Below are positions 1 through 7,537 of a stretch of DNA of 19,460 nucleotides, one piece after another; the stretch's first letter is position 1, and every line of letters starts with the position of its first letter. The stretch lies in NCBI GenBank assembly GCA_031288575.1, contig JAITRD010000018.1, forward strand, positions 1-19,460. Direction: 5' to 3'. The stretch is from Treponema sp. (GTDB lineage: Bacteria > Spirochaetota > Spirochaetia > Treponematales > Breznakiellaceae). Made by a program: the position numbers and the translations under genes. The notes under the pieces were generated by a model that saw nothing but the letters and a program-made list of their open reading frames with translations, searched no databases and was not told where the DNA came from.

Positions 1-579
1 CGGACCGGCAAGTTTAACGAAAAACTTGAGAACTATGCGGAGATCAAAAGCGACGTGGTTCCCTTTGAACAGCGGCCCTGGATGAAATGCGCCGAGATCA
101 CCGACGAGGTGCTTTCGGCCATTGTTTCGGGAAAATACGATTTTATCCGGCTTAACTACCCCAACGGGGATATGGTGGGCCATACCGGGATCTACCAGGC
201 GGTGATCTGCTCCATGGAGGCGATGGACCTCCAGCTCGGCCGCCTGGCCAAAGCGGTGGAAGAGGCCGGCGGGGTGATGGTGATCACCGCGGACCACGGC
301 AACTCCGACGATATGTTTGAGCACAACAAAAAAACCGGGGCGGTGGTTTTTAAGGAAGACGGCAGTCCCAAGGCCAAAACCAGCCACAGCCTCAACCCGG
401 TTCCCTGCGTCATCTACGATCCCGAATATAAGGGGGAGTACCTCAGCGGAACCGAAGAAGGGAAGGAGGACGGCCTGCGGGAAGGCCTGGGGATCAGCTC
501 CATCGCCGCCACCTGCATGGAACTCCTCGGCTGCCTCCCCCCGGAGGACTACGACCGCTCGGTGCTTAAAATGAAATGA
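1..579 (+). CDS. gpmI: 2,3-bisphosphoglycerate-independent phosphoglycerate mutase, C-terminal part (5' end outside window)
   Basis: Cytosolic metalloenzyme that interconverts 3- and 2-phosphoglycerate in glycolysis and gluconeogenesis. The frame is open from base 1, so the gene enters from the left; the GTG at 55 is an internal valine codon, not a start. The 192 visible codons are roughly the last third of a protein usually 510-550 residues long. Metal-binding motifs of the alkaline-phosphatase superfamily are intact: NGDMVGH (Asp at 169-171, His at 181-183), ADHGN (Asp-His at 292-297) and SHSLNPVP (His at 385-387). The family reads HTxNPVP at the last motif, so SHSLNPVP is a small variant. 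A short insertion (HNKKTGAVVFKEDG) lies between the second and third motifs, as in some longer family members. TGA stop at 577-579. The next gene is 377 nt away behind a terminator, so this gene ends its transcript. Identity is secure; start and N-terminal phosphotransfer serine are not visible. Confidence 0.95.
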   Translation, partial: RTGKFNEKLENYAEIKSDVVPFEQRPWMKCAEITDEVLSAIVSGKYDFIRLNYPNGDMVGHTGIYQAVICSMEAMDLQLGRLAKAVEEAGGVMVITADHGNSDDMFEHNKKTGAVVFKEDGSPKAKTSHSLNPVPCVIYDPEYKGEYLSGTEEGKEDGLREGLGISSIAATCMELLGCLPPEDYDRSVLKMK

Positions 580-605
580 GGCCCTTAAACGGCAACAAAA
601 GCGGC

Positions 606-645
606 CTGCCGGGCGGGCATTTTTGTTGCCCGGCGGCTTGTTTTA
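606..645 (+). terminator. Rho-independent terminator after gpmI
   Basis: GCCGGGC (608-614) pairs with GCCCGGC (628-634). The stem extends by a U-G and a C-G pair to about 606/636 and is followed by a T-rich stretch TTGTTTTA (638-645). A competing, larger fold pairs GGCAACAAAA (591-600) with TTTTGTTGCC (621-630), a perfect 10-bp inverted repeat. Either fold is well placed just after the gpmI stop codon. Confidence 0.65.
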
Positions 646-648
646 GGG

Positions 649-677
649 TTGATGCTTATGGTATTCTATCCTAATAA
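649..677 (+). promoter_or_regulatory. Predicted sigma70 promoter for the ABC exporter pair
   Basis: TTGATG (649-654), a 17-nt spacer, then TAATAA (672-677). It lies directly downstream of the gpmI terminator and upstream of the ABC genes on the same strand. Predicted transcription start is near 684, giving a leader of about 270 nt. Based on consensus matching by eye. Confidence 0.5.
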
Positions 678-956
678 GCGTGGTATTTATGGTTTAGGGC
701 AAAAAAACGGCTATGCCGGCGGCAGCCGGAGGATCAAAAAAATCACTAATCCCGCCCGAGAGGCTAAACTTCACCCATAATTCAGCGGGAAAAGGGACCT
801 GCAAGCGGGTCCGCGGAGTTCCCCGCCGGAGAAGATGGCGGGGGCGGGTTCTACAGGCGTTTTTCCCGGTATTTCTCCCATTTTACGGGTCAGCTTTAGC
901 CGGGAAGGCGGAGTATGTTGTGTGCCTGAAGCGTCAGTTTTGTTGGATGGTTTCGC
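678..956 (+). other. Long structured 5' leader of the ABC exporter operon, no gene recognised
   Basis: The gpmI to ABC gap is 377 nt; this is the part after the predicted promoter. It holds a hairpin GGACCT/GGGTCC (795-800 with 807-812), and a perfect 7-bp hairpin CCCCGCC/GGCGGGG (821-827 with 837-843, 9-nt loop). Sixteen nt further on is a short T-run (860-864). I do not recognise a known riboswitch class. An 83-codon reading frame (713-964) crosses it, but has no convincing ribosome site and reads as an arginine-rich shadow. A weak GGATGG at about 946 lies before the ABC start codon. Confidence 0.4.
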
Positions 957-2840
957 ATGAATAAAAGGACAGTAGAATATCTCAAGTTGCCTTGGCGGAA
1001 AAGCCGGCCCGCTTTGATTGCGGCGGCGGCGGGGGATCGGCATTTTCATTTTTTCCTCTGCTGTGTTGCGACCGCGGGGACGGTGGTTTTTTCCTTTTTA
1101 TCCCCCCAGGTTATCCGGTATACGGTTGATTCGGTTATCGGTTCCGCGCCCCTGGACGCGCCGGTTTTTGTTCGGCGCATGGTCGACGCCGCGGGGGGAG
1201 TCGCTTTTTTACGGAAAAACCTCGGGATCTGCGCCTGTTTGATCCTGGGGGCGGCCCTCTGTTCCGGCCTCTTTAATATGGTCCGGCGTTATATCAGCAT
1301 TGAAATCGGGGAGACTATTGCCTGGCGGCTGCGGAACAAGCTCTACGCCCATATTCAGCAGTTGTCCTATGATTGGCATGTGGGATGCCAAACCGGGGAT
1401 ATTATCCAGCGCTGCACCTCAGACATGGATACGATCCGGAATTTCATCCAGAACCAGATGAGCGAGCTTTTGCGGACCCTTTGTGTTTTTGTGATTGCCC
1501 TTTATTTGATGTTCTCCATGGATGTTTTTATGTCCCTTACCGCCCTGATCCTGATTCCCGCCATTTTGTTGTTTTCGTTTATTTATTTCCAAAAGGTAGC
1601 CCGGGAGTTCGTCCGGGCCGATGCCGCCGAAGGGAGCATGCAGGCCTACGCCCAGGAGAATTATACCGGGGTGAGGGTAGTCAGGGCTTTCGGCCGGGAG
1701 GCTTACGCGGCGGCGGTGTTTTCGCAAAAGACAAAAATTTACGCGGACATCTGGACCAAAATCGGCAAAATGCTGGGTTTGTTTTGGGGGCTGGGGGATT
1801 TTCTGAGCGTGGCCCAAATCGCCATCATAGTCGGGGCGGGTATTTACCGCAGCGTTCAGGGGGAGCTTTCCCCGGGCACTTTTCTTGCCTTCTATGCCTA
1901 CTGCAACTGGATGATCTGGCCGGTGCGCCAATTGGGGCGGATCCTTTCGGACCTTTCCAAAACCCTTGTTGCCGCCGGCCGGGTGCGGGATATCCTCAGC
2001 GTTGAGCCGGAAACAGACAAGCCGGATTCGTTAAGCCCCGCGATACGGGGGGAAATTCGTTTTGACCATGTTACCTTTGGTTACGGGGGCGGCGAAGGGG
2101 TCTTGCGGGATATTTCCTTTACCGTGCGGCCCGGCAAAACCCTGGCCATCCTGGGCGCTACCGGTTCGGGAAAATCCTCCCTGGTGCATCTTATTTCCCG
2201 GCTCTACGACGTGCCCGACGGAAACGGGGTTATCACCATTGACGGAATTGATATCCGCCGCATTGCCCGTAAAAAACTCCGCCGCCATATCGGCCTTTGC
2301 CTCCAGGAACCCTTCCTGTTTTCCAAAACCATCAGGGAAAACATCGCCGCCTCTAATACGGCGATGGATTTAAAGGAGATACGGGACGCCGCGGCGGCGG
2401 CTTGGATAGATGAAACCGTCATGGGCTTCCCCGAGGGCTATGAAACGGTTATCGGCGAGCGGGGGGTTACCCTTTCGGGGGGGCAGAAACAGCGGGTTGC
2501 CATAGCCCGGATGCTCGCGGCAAAACCTCCGGTGATGATCTTTGACGACAGCCTTTCGGCGGTGGATACCGAAACGGACGCGAAAATCCGCGGGAACCTG
2601 CGGAAACGGGTTAAGGAAGCCGCGGTGATTATCATATCCCACCGCATATCCACCCTCATGGCGGCCGACGAAATTCTGGTCCTCAAGGACGGGACCATTG
2701 AGGAAATCGGTTCCCACGGGGAACTTTTGGCGCGGAACGGCAGTTACCGCCGGATCTTCGATCTTCAGAGCGCCGGCACCGGCCGGGCCGTCAATGACGC
2801 TCCTTACGGCTGCCCGGACGGCATGGCCGCGGGGAAATGA
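957..2840 (+). CDS. ABC exporter half-transporter, permease-ATPase fusion, degenerate-site subunit
   Basis: Type IV (B-family) ABC exporter subunit of 627 residues: a membrane domain (about 30-320) followed by an ATPase domain (about 365-600). Motifs seen: Walker A GATGSGKSS (400-408), Q-loop Gln450, signature LSGGQ (506-510), Walker B ending MIFDD (527-531) and H-loop His562. The position after the Walker B aspartate is Asp531 where active ATPases have the catalytic glutamate. This, with the complementary defect in the next gene, is the pattern of heterodimeric exporters such as TM287/288 and BmrC/BmrD. ATG at 957 is preceded by a weak GGATGG. The extreme N-terminus is Arg/Ala-rich, but the first membrane helix appears complete. 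Stop codon is 9 nt before the partner gene, so the two are co-transcribed. Substrate cannot be read from sequence; drug, lipid or peptide export are all possible. Confidence 0.92.
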   Translation: MNKRTVEYLKLPWRKSRPALIAAAAGDRHFHFFLCCVATAGTVVFSFLSPQVIRYTVDSVIGSAPLDAPVFVRRMVDAAGGVAFLRKNLGICACLILGAALCSGLFNMVRRYISIEIGETIAWRLRNKLYAHIQQLSYDWHVGCQTGDIIQRCTSDMDTIRNFIQNQMSELLRTLCVFVIALYLMFSMDVFMSLTALILIPAILLFSFIYFQKVAREFVRADAAEGSMQAYAQENYTGVRVVRAFGREAYAAAVFSQKTKIYADIWTKIGKMLGLFWGLGDFLSVAQIAIIVGAGIYRSVQGELSPGTFLAFYAYCNWMIWPVRQLGRILSDLSKTLVAAGRVRDILSVEPETDKPDSLSPAIRGEIRFDHVTFGYGGGEGVLRDISFTVRPGKTLAILGATGSGKSSLVHLISRLYDVPDGNGVITIDGIDIRRIARKKLRRHIGLCLQEPFLFSKTIRENIAASNTAMDLKEIRDAAAAAWIDETVMGFPEGYETVIGERGVTLSGGQKQRVAIARMLAAKPPVMIFDDSLSAVDTETDAKIRGNLRKRVKEAAVIIISHRISTLMAADEILVLKDGTIEEIGSHGELLARNGSYRRIFDLQSAGTGRAVNDAPYGCPDGMAAGK

Positions 2841-2849
2841 GGAATTTTT

Positions 2850-4682
2850 ATGGCAGATTACGAAGATTTTGATTATAACAAGCCCATGTCGCCGGCTATC
2901 TGGAAAAAGATGTTTCCCTTTATCAGCCCCCAGCGGAAAAATCTTATCCATTGCGCGATCCTCATGATCGGCGTGGCGGCGGTAGACGTGATCTATCCCC
3001 TGCTCCTGGGCTATGCGATAAGGAACAATATCGTGCCCCGTACTACCGACGGCGTCGGGAAGCTTTTATGCGCCGCCCTGATCCTGCCGGCAATACAGGG
3101 ATGTGTTGTCCGCTTTTTTGTCGCCTGCGGGATCAAGGCGGAGGTGGGCATCAGCCGGTCTTTGCGGAACGCGGTATTTCTCCATCTCCAGAAACTGAGC
3201 CTGTCCTATTACAACAAAACGCCGGTGGGATATATGATGGCCCGGACCAATTCGGATACGAGCCGTATCGGCGAGCTGGTCGCCTGGGGGATTATCGATT
3301 TTTCCTGGTCCGTTTTTTACTGCCTGGGAGTGGTTGTTTCCATGTTCCTGGTTCACTGGCAGTTAGCCCTGATCGTTTGCGCCACCGTTCCTCCCCTGGC
3401 GATCCTCACCTGGATCTTTCAGAATAAAATTCTCGCCCTTAACCGGATTATCCGCAAACTTAACTCCAAAATGACCGGCGCCATGAACGAAGGGATTACC
3501 GGCGCCCGGACGGTCAAAGTGCTGGTTACGGAAGAACAGAGCCTGGGGGAATACTCCGGGATAACCGGGGAATACCGGCGCTACGCAAACCGCCTCGCCT
3601 CCCTCCGGGCGGTCTTTATCCCCCTGGTGCTTTTTATCGGTTCCGCGGCCACCGCGGTGATCCTGGTTTACGGGGGCTACGAGATCCTGGTCCTCGGGGC
3701 GGATCTGAGCATTTTAGCGGTTTTTCTCCAATATGCCGGGGGATTTTTTGAGCCCATCCAGAATATCGCTAATATCCTTACCGAATTTGTCTCTACCCAG
3801 GCCAATGTGGAACGGGTAAGCGGCCTGCTGGAGCAGACGCCGGGGATTACCGATAAACCGGAGGTAACGGAAAAATACGGCGATACCTTTTCTCCCAAAA
3901 AGGAGAACTGGGAACCGGTCACCGGGGACATTGAATTCCGGGATGTTACCTTCCGTTATCCCGACGGCGGGGAAAATGTTCTGGAACATTTTAACCTCCA
4001 TGTCGCCTCCGGGACCTATGTCGCCATTGTCGGCGAAACCGGCGCGGGAAAATCCACCCTGGTGAATTTGGTCTGCCGCTTTTTCGAGCCTACCGAAGGG
4101 CTCATCCTGGTGGACGGCCGGGATTACCGGGAGCGGAGCCAGCTTTGGCTGCACAGCGGCCTGGGTTATGTCCTGCAAAGCCCCCATCTTTTTACGGGCA
4201 CTATCAGGGAAAATATCCGCTACGGCCGCCTGGAAGCCTCCGATGAGGAGGTTGAAGCCGCCGCCCGGATCGTCCATGCCGACCGGATCATCGCCAAATT
4301 GGAAAAGGGGCTCGATACCGAAGTAGGCGAGGGAGGGGACCGGCTTTCTACCGGGGAGAAACAGCTTTTTTCCTTTGCCCGGGCGGTACTGGCGGACCCG
4401 CGGATATTTATCCTGGACGAGGCCACCAGCTCCGTGGACACGGAAATGGAGATGCTCCTCCGGGACGCTATTTCCCGGCTTCTGACCGGCCGTACCAGTT
4501 TTGTCATTGCCCACCGGCTTTCTACGATCCGGGGGGCCGACAAAATTCTGGTCGTTCATGAGGGAAAAATCGTTGAGCAGGGGACGCATCAGGAACTTAT
4601 GGAGGCCCGGGGCTCCTATTACGACCTCTATACCCGCCAATTTGAAGAAGAAACGGAAGAGGAGGTGCTTGTCGGGGATTAA
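2850..4682 (+). CDS. ABC exporter half-transporter, permease-ATPase fusion, catalytic-site subunit
   Basis: Partner of the preceding gene, 610 residues. Membrane domain about 35-310, ATPase domain about 360-590. Motifs: Walker A GETGAGKST (395-403), Q-loop Gln443, Walker B FILDE with catalytic Glu524, H-loop His555. The signature is LSTGEKQ (499-505) instead of LSGGQ. The site built from this Walker A/B and the partner's LSGGQ should therefore be the active ATP site, while the site formed with this LSTGE and the partner's Asp531 should be degenerate. ATG at 2850 follows a GAGGA ribosome site that overlaps the upstream stop codon, indicating translational coupling. The C-terminus is acidic (EEETEEEV). 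The stop codon is only 5 nt from the convergent comFB-like gene, leaving no room for a separate terminator. Exporter role in the inner membrane is firm; substrate unknown. Confidence 0.93.
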   Translation: MADYEDFDYNKPMSPAIWKKMFPFISPQRKNLIHCAILMIGVAAVDVIYPLLLGYAIRNNIVPRTTDGVGKLLCAALILPAIQGCVVRFFVACGIKAEVGISRSLRNAVFLHLQKLSLSYYNKTPVGYMMARTNSDTSRIGELVAWGIIDFSWSVFYCLGVVVSMFLVHWQLALIVCATVPPLAILTWIFQNKILALNRIIRKLNSKMTGAMNEGITGARTVKVLVTEEQSLGEYSGITGEYRRYANRLASLRAVFIPLVLFIGSAATAVILVYGGYEILVLGADLSILAVFLQYAGGFFEPIQNIANILTEFVSTQANVERVSGLLEQTPGITDKPEVTEKYGDTFSPKKENWEPVTGDIEFRDVTFRYPDGGENVLEHFNLHVASGTYVAIVGETGAGKSTLVNLVCRFFEPTEGLILVDGRDYRERSQLWLHSGLGYVLQSPHLFTGTIRENIRYGRLEASDEEVEAAARIVHADRIIAKLEKGLDTEVGEGGDRLSTGEKQLFSFARAVLADPRIFILDEATSSVDTEMEMLLRDAISRLLTGRTSFVIAHRLSTIRGADKILVVHEGKIVEQGTHQELMEARGSYYDLYTRQFEEETEEEVLVGD

Positions 4683-4687
4683 GGCGC

Positions 4688-5425
4688 CTATCCCGCCAAA
4701 TTGTCTTCGCCTTCCCCCCCCGGGGGGAACATAAAAAGGTCCGGCAGTTTAAAGGTCCTGCCTAAAGAAAAGGAGCCAACCGCCTTAAGCTCGCTTAAAA
4801 CGGGGATATTAAAAACATGGTGCACCCGTTCAAAATCCGGGGCCTCAATTTGTATGGCAAATTCAAAAATCCGGTAGATCCCCGCCGCTTCCGCCGGTAT
4901 GGGAGAGGACCAGAAGGTATAGGTTCCTTCGATATTGGACACGAGATGATAGGGGTTTTGCCAGTTTTGGTCCTTCATCTCGACTAATTTTCCCTCATGG
5001 CGGAGCTCTATGGTAATATCCGCCATGGGCGCGAAATTAAGCCCGTTAAAAAGGCGCCCGATGATGGTGGGGATATTAAAGACCGGTTTTTCAAAGGAGA
5101 CGGCATTTTCCGAGCTATCCTTATGGCTAAAAAAGGGCCGTTGATTGTGGTTGACCTGCCTGATTCCTTCGTGAACCAGGGTGATGATATCCGCCTCTTT
5201 TTGCTGCTGCTCAAAGGGCTGCGTTTCGGTGCGGGCGACCCCCCGGTTAGAGATGATATAACGGGGTTTAGTCCGGTTCAGCACAAAACAAGCTGTATCA
5301 ATCCGGCATTGCTGGCAGGTGCAAATCTGATCAGGATTGCCGCTTTCTTCGATGGAGTTAAAAATTTCTTCAACCTCGGCAAATACCAGATCTTCTACCG
5401 TATTATGTATATTGAGCATTTCCAT
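4688..5425 (-). CDS. ComFB-domain protein with C-terminal beta-sandwich-like domain
   Basis: 245 residues. Residues about 5-65 match the late-competence ComFB family: a helix, the Cys cluster ICTCQQC with Cys35, Cys37, Cys40 and Cys46, then NRTKPRYIISNRGVA, close to the family's LNxLPPRYVVxxxG. ComFB proteins are small, probably zinc-binding, and have been reported as cyclic-dinucleotide receptors in cyanobacteria. About 180 residues follow. From residue 105 they show the strand pattern of a carboxypeptidase-regulatory/transthyretin-like fold (IIGRLFNG, ITIELR, GTYTFW, GIYRIFEFAIQIEAPDFE). No signal peptide, so probably cytosolic. ATG at 5425 has a strong GGGAGGT ribosome site. It lies 33 nt downstream of the HD gene on the same strand, likely one operon. 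Identity of the N-terminal domain is good; the C-terminal fold is inferred; the biological role is unknown. Confidence 0.8.
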   Translation of the reverse strand: MEMLNIHNTVEDLVFAEVEEIFNSIEESGNPDQICTCQQCRIDTACFVLNRTKPRYIISNRGVARTETQPFEQQQKEADIITLVHEGIRQVNHNQRPFFSHKDSSENAVSFEKPVFNIPTIIGRLFNGLNFAPMADITIELRHEGKLVEMKDQNWQNPYHLVSNIEGTYTFWSSPIPAEAAGIYRIFEFAIQIEAPDFERVHHVFNIPVLSELKAVGSFSLGRTFKLPDLFMFPPGGEGEDNLAG

Positions 5426-5458
5426 AGCGGGACCTCCCTAGCCTATTTGCAAATTACT

Positions 5459-6751
5459 TTATATTAAATGTAACCATTTTTGCCTTATATGCAAGATCTC
5501 ATGAAGGGCCTTCGATGATTTTATTCTTTTTTCATAGACAGGATCGACAAAAACGCGTATAATCCGCAGGCTTTTAATAAAGGCATCCACCGTTTCCGGC
5601 TTAAAGGCGCCGGAACCCTCCGCGAAATAGCAATTCTCATCCTTTACATAGAGCCCGGTTTCAAAACTAATCGGTTCCGGCACGTCAATAACCAGTTCCT
5701 CCGGGAGCAGCCGTATCCCCAGGGCCTCAAGGATATCCTCCCGCAAAGCCGCTTCGTACCGGGAGCGGTTTTTTATGTCCCCAAGGCCCCGGTGGCGGCC
5801 TTCGTCATAGGGAAATTCCGCCGCCGCCGAAAACAGGCGGCCCTCCCGGACCTTATCGGCCAGGGTAAAAAGGGGGTGGGAACGGCTTGCCAGGAGGGTA
5901 AAGAGGCTTTGATCATCCAGGCCATAGAGTTCTTCCTTGGCGATCAAACCCTGTTCCAGCCCTCCAAGCAGGGCCTTTTTTATCATCGCCGTGGCGGACC
6001 GCAGGGACCGGTGCCAGTAAACGGTCCGGTACATAAGGTATTTTGAAAAAAGGATCGATTCCACGCTGGGAATGCCCCGGGAATCAATATCCACCCCCCT
6101 TTCCGGGCTGGGCTGCAGGCGGTTAAGGATAAAATCCACGTCCTGAGCGCCGTAGGGAACCCCGCAATAGCGGGCGTCCCGGTTTAAATAATCGAGTTTA
6201 TCCGGATCCAGGGTCCCGGAAAGCAATTTCCGGTAAAATTGAAGTTCCCCCTCCTTGCCCCCGGGCAGTTTCGCATCGACAATAGCGGCGGTAAAATAGG
6301 GGTCCGCCCCGGCAGCCGCTACAAGGCTTTTAACCGGTTCCGCCAGGATGATCTGCCCGGTGAGTTCCTCATGGGCCCGCAGGGGCAGCTCCTTAAGGGA
6401 ATGGGTATAGGGGAAGTGCCCCAGATCGTGGAGGAGGCTGGCGCAGAGGAAGGAATGGACCCCCTGGGGGCTGATCCAGGCCCCGGCGCCCCGCTCGGCC
6501 AGGTTGATAAGCAGGCGGCGGGCCAGATGGTATACCCCGATAGAATGGCTGGCCCGGGTATGGGTCGCGCCGGGGTAGACATAATAGGCCGGCCCCAACT
6601 GAAAAATCCGGCAGAGCCGCATAAAGGGGGGGGATTTGGTCAAAGCCGCCAGGGCGGGGGTAAGGTATATGTGGCCCCACAAAACATCCCGGACCGGATC
6701 GGTATAACCAGTCTGGAGGGCCGCATAAACAGAATTGTTCATTAAAGGCAT
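5459..6751 (-). CDS. HD-domain phosphohydrolase, dNTP triphosphohydrolase-like (COG1078/SAMHD1-like)
   Basis: 430 residues, cytosolic. Family hallmarks in order: QLGPAYYVYPGATHTRASHSIG (51-72; His64, His69), the metal-binding LLHDLGHFPYTH (106-117; His108-Asp109), RAHEE (125-129) and LDPDKLDYLNRD (181-192). This arrangement matches EF1143/YwfO-type and SAMHD1-type enzymes, which remove triphosphate from deoxynucleoside triphosphates. All metal-site residues appear present, so activity is expected, though the nucleotide substrate is unproved. ATG at 6751 has AAAGGG five bases upstream; an in-frame ATG at 6742 is an alternative. A promoter is proposed 45 nt upstream. The ComFB-domain gene follows after 33 nt. 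The divergent neighbour unit encodes a PilZ protein, so the enzyme sits between two candidate cyclic-dinucleotide receptor genes. The common annotation would be HD superfamily phosphohydrolase. Confidence 0.9.
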   Translation of the reverse strand: MPLMNNSVYAALQTGYTDPVRDVLWGHIYLTPALAALTKSPPFMRLCRIFQLGPAYYVYPGATHTRASHSIGVYHLARRLLINLAERGAGAWISPQGVHSFLCASLLHDLGHFPYTHSLKELPLRAHEELTGQIILAEPVKSLVAAAGADPYFTAAIVDAKLPGGKEGELQFYRKLLSGTLDPDKLDYLNRDARYCGVPYGAQDVDFILNRLQPSPERGVDIDSRGIPSVESILFSKYLMYRTVYWHRSLRSATAMIKKALLGGLEQGLIAKEELYGLDDQSLFTLLASRSHPLFTLADKVREGRLFSAAAEFPYDEGRHRGLGDIKNRSRYEAALREDILEALGIRLLPEELVIDVPEPISFETGLYVKDENCYFAEGSGAFKPETVDAFIKSLRIIRVFVDPVYEKRIKSSKALHEILHIRQKWLHLI

Positions 6752-6802
6752 ACTAGCCCTTTGGCCCCGTCCTGTCCATCATCCCGGGGTTCTGTATTTA
6801 CT

Positions 6803-6830
6803 TTTATAATCAACTGTTGAAACGTAGCAA
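6803..6830 (-). promoter_or_regulatory. Predicted promoter of the HD-comFB operon with a dyad in the spacer
   Basis: On the minus strand TTGCTA (6830-6825), a 16-nt spacer and TATAAA (6808-6803). Predicted start near 6796 gives a leader of about 45 nt. The spacer holds a short perfect dyad TCAAC-T-GTTGA (plus strand 6810-6820), which could be an operator. Confidence 0.45.
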
Positions 6831-6951
6831 AAATTACCGACCCTTTGAGGGGGAAGAGGTTTCCGGCATTCGCGGCTGCCGCAGGGGGCGCGTTTTGAAC
6901 TTAAGCGGCCGGGTATTATTGTTAAAGACACTTTTCTATTTTAGCTATATA

Positions 6952-6960
6952 TGGTATAAT
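6952..6960 (+). promoter_or_regulatory. Extended -10 promoter adjacent to the start codon (leaderless transcript predicted)
   Basis: TGGTATAAT is a perfect extended -10 element (TGnTATAAT). No good -35 is seen 16-18 nt upstream, as is normal for this promoter type. The hexamer ends 7 nt before the ATG at 6968, so transcription should begin at or next to the A of the ATG. The 7 nt between are all A, with no ribosome-binding site. Confidence 0.6.
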
Positions 6961-6967
6961 AAAAAAA

Positions 6968-7528
6968 ATGGTTGCAATTAAATGGAGCGCGGCAGTTTTA
7001 GTTAGCGTGATCGGCTCTTTTTATTTTGCGGGCGGATTGTTTGCCCAGGATGCCGAGACCGCCGCTCTCCCGGGCGGGACAATTCCCGAGGCCCTTCTCC
7101 AGCCCCAGCGGGGGGAAGCGCCCCATTATCCCCGGGATGTGGTTATCGGCGAATTGGGGCAGGGAGATGTTCCGGAGGGGGCTTATCTTTTCGCCCGGCG
7201 CCTTTTGTCCGCCCTGCTTACGGAAAGCCGGGGCTCTCCGCCCTTATCTTCCCTGGAGGGCGATTTTCTTGATGAAATTTTTGCCAAGCTCGGGGAGATA
7301 AATCCCCGGGTTTATCATTTGGGGGGCGGCAGGGAGGAACCTGACGGGAGCATTTCCTTCCTTTTCCGTTTTATCGGCCGGGAACAGGGGATTTCTGGTG
7401 AATTATACCTCAGATCTGAAGAAGGAAGATGGGAATTAGACGATCTGATTCTGGAAGAACCCCGGGACTTATTGCCCGGGGCGGATAATTACCAGTATGA
7501 TTTTTCCCCCTACGAACGGTTTTTTTAG
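6968..7528 (+). CDS. Secreted protein of unknown function
   Basis: 186 residues; family not recognised. The N-terminus MVAIKWSAAVLVSVIGSFYF is a classic signal peptide: a Lys near the start, a hydrophobic core, and a likely signal peptidase I site after LFA at residues 25-27. No lipobox cysteine is present, so a soluble periplasmic protein is predicted. The mature part is acidic. Its C-terminal half (about 105-165) has alternating strands (SISFLFRFIG, ISGELYLRSEEGRWELDDLIL) that would suit a small beta-rich domain. ATG at 6968 is chosen because it is needed to include the signal peptide; the next in-frame alternative, GTG at 7007, would cut the hydrophobic core. This choice puts the start at the predicted transcription start. 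The PilZ gene follows after 9 nt, so they are co-transcribed and may work together. Confidence 0.8.
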   Translation: MVAIKWSAAVLVSVIGSFYFAGGLFAQDAETAALPGGTIPEALLQPQRGEAPHYPRDVVIGELGQGDVPEGAYLFARRLLSALLTESRGSPPLSSLEGDFLDEIFAKLGEINPRVYHLGGGREEPDGSISFLFRFIGREQGISGELYLRSEEGRWELDDLILEEPRDLLPGADNYQYDFSPYERFF

Positions 7529-7537
7529 GGGTGCGGT

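Noticed and set aside
713..964. An 83-codon plus-strand frame in the gpmI-ABC gap, overlapping the ABC start codon region.
   Set aside because: No convincing ribosome site, arginine-rich translation typical of GC-rich shadow frames, and the same bases form the hairpins of the leader. Kept only as a remote possibility of a leader peptide.
957..1250. Possible frameshift near the start of the first ABC gene, suggested by an overlapping open frame at 1018-1242.
   Set aside because: The main frame reads through a plausible first membrane helix and the conserved SPQVIRYTVDSVIG segment; the other frame is Arg-rich.
4713..4730. C-run/G-run palindrome as a terminator for the ABC operon.
   Set aside because: It lies inside the comFB-like coding region, encodes its Pro-Pro-Gly-Gly segment, and has no T-run on either strand.
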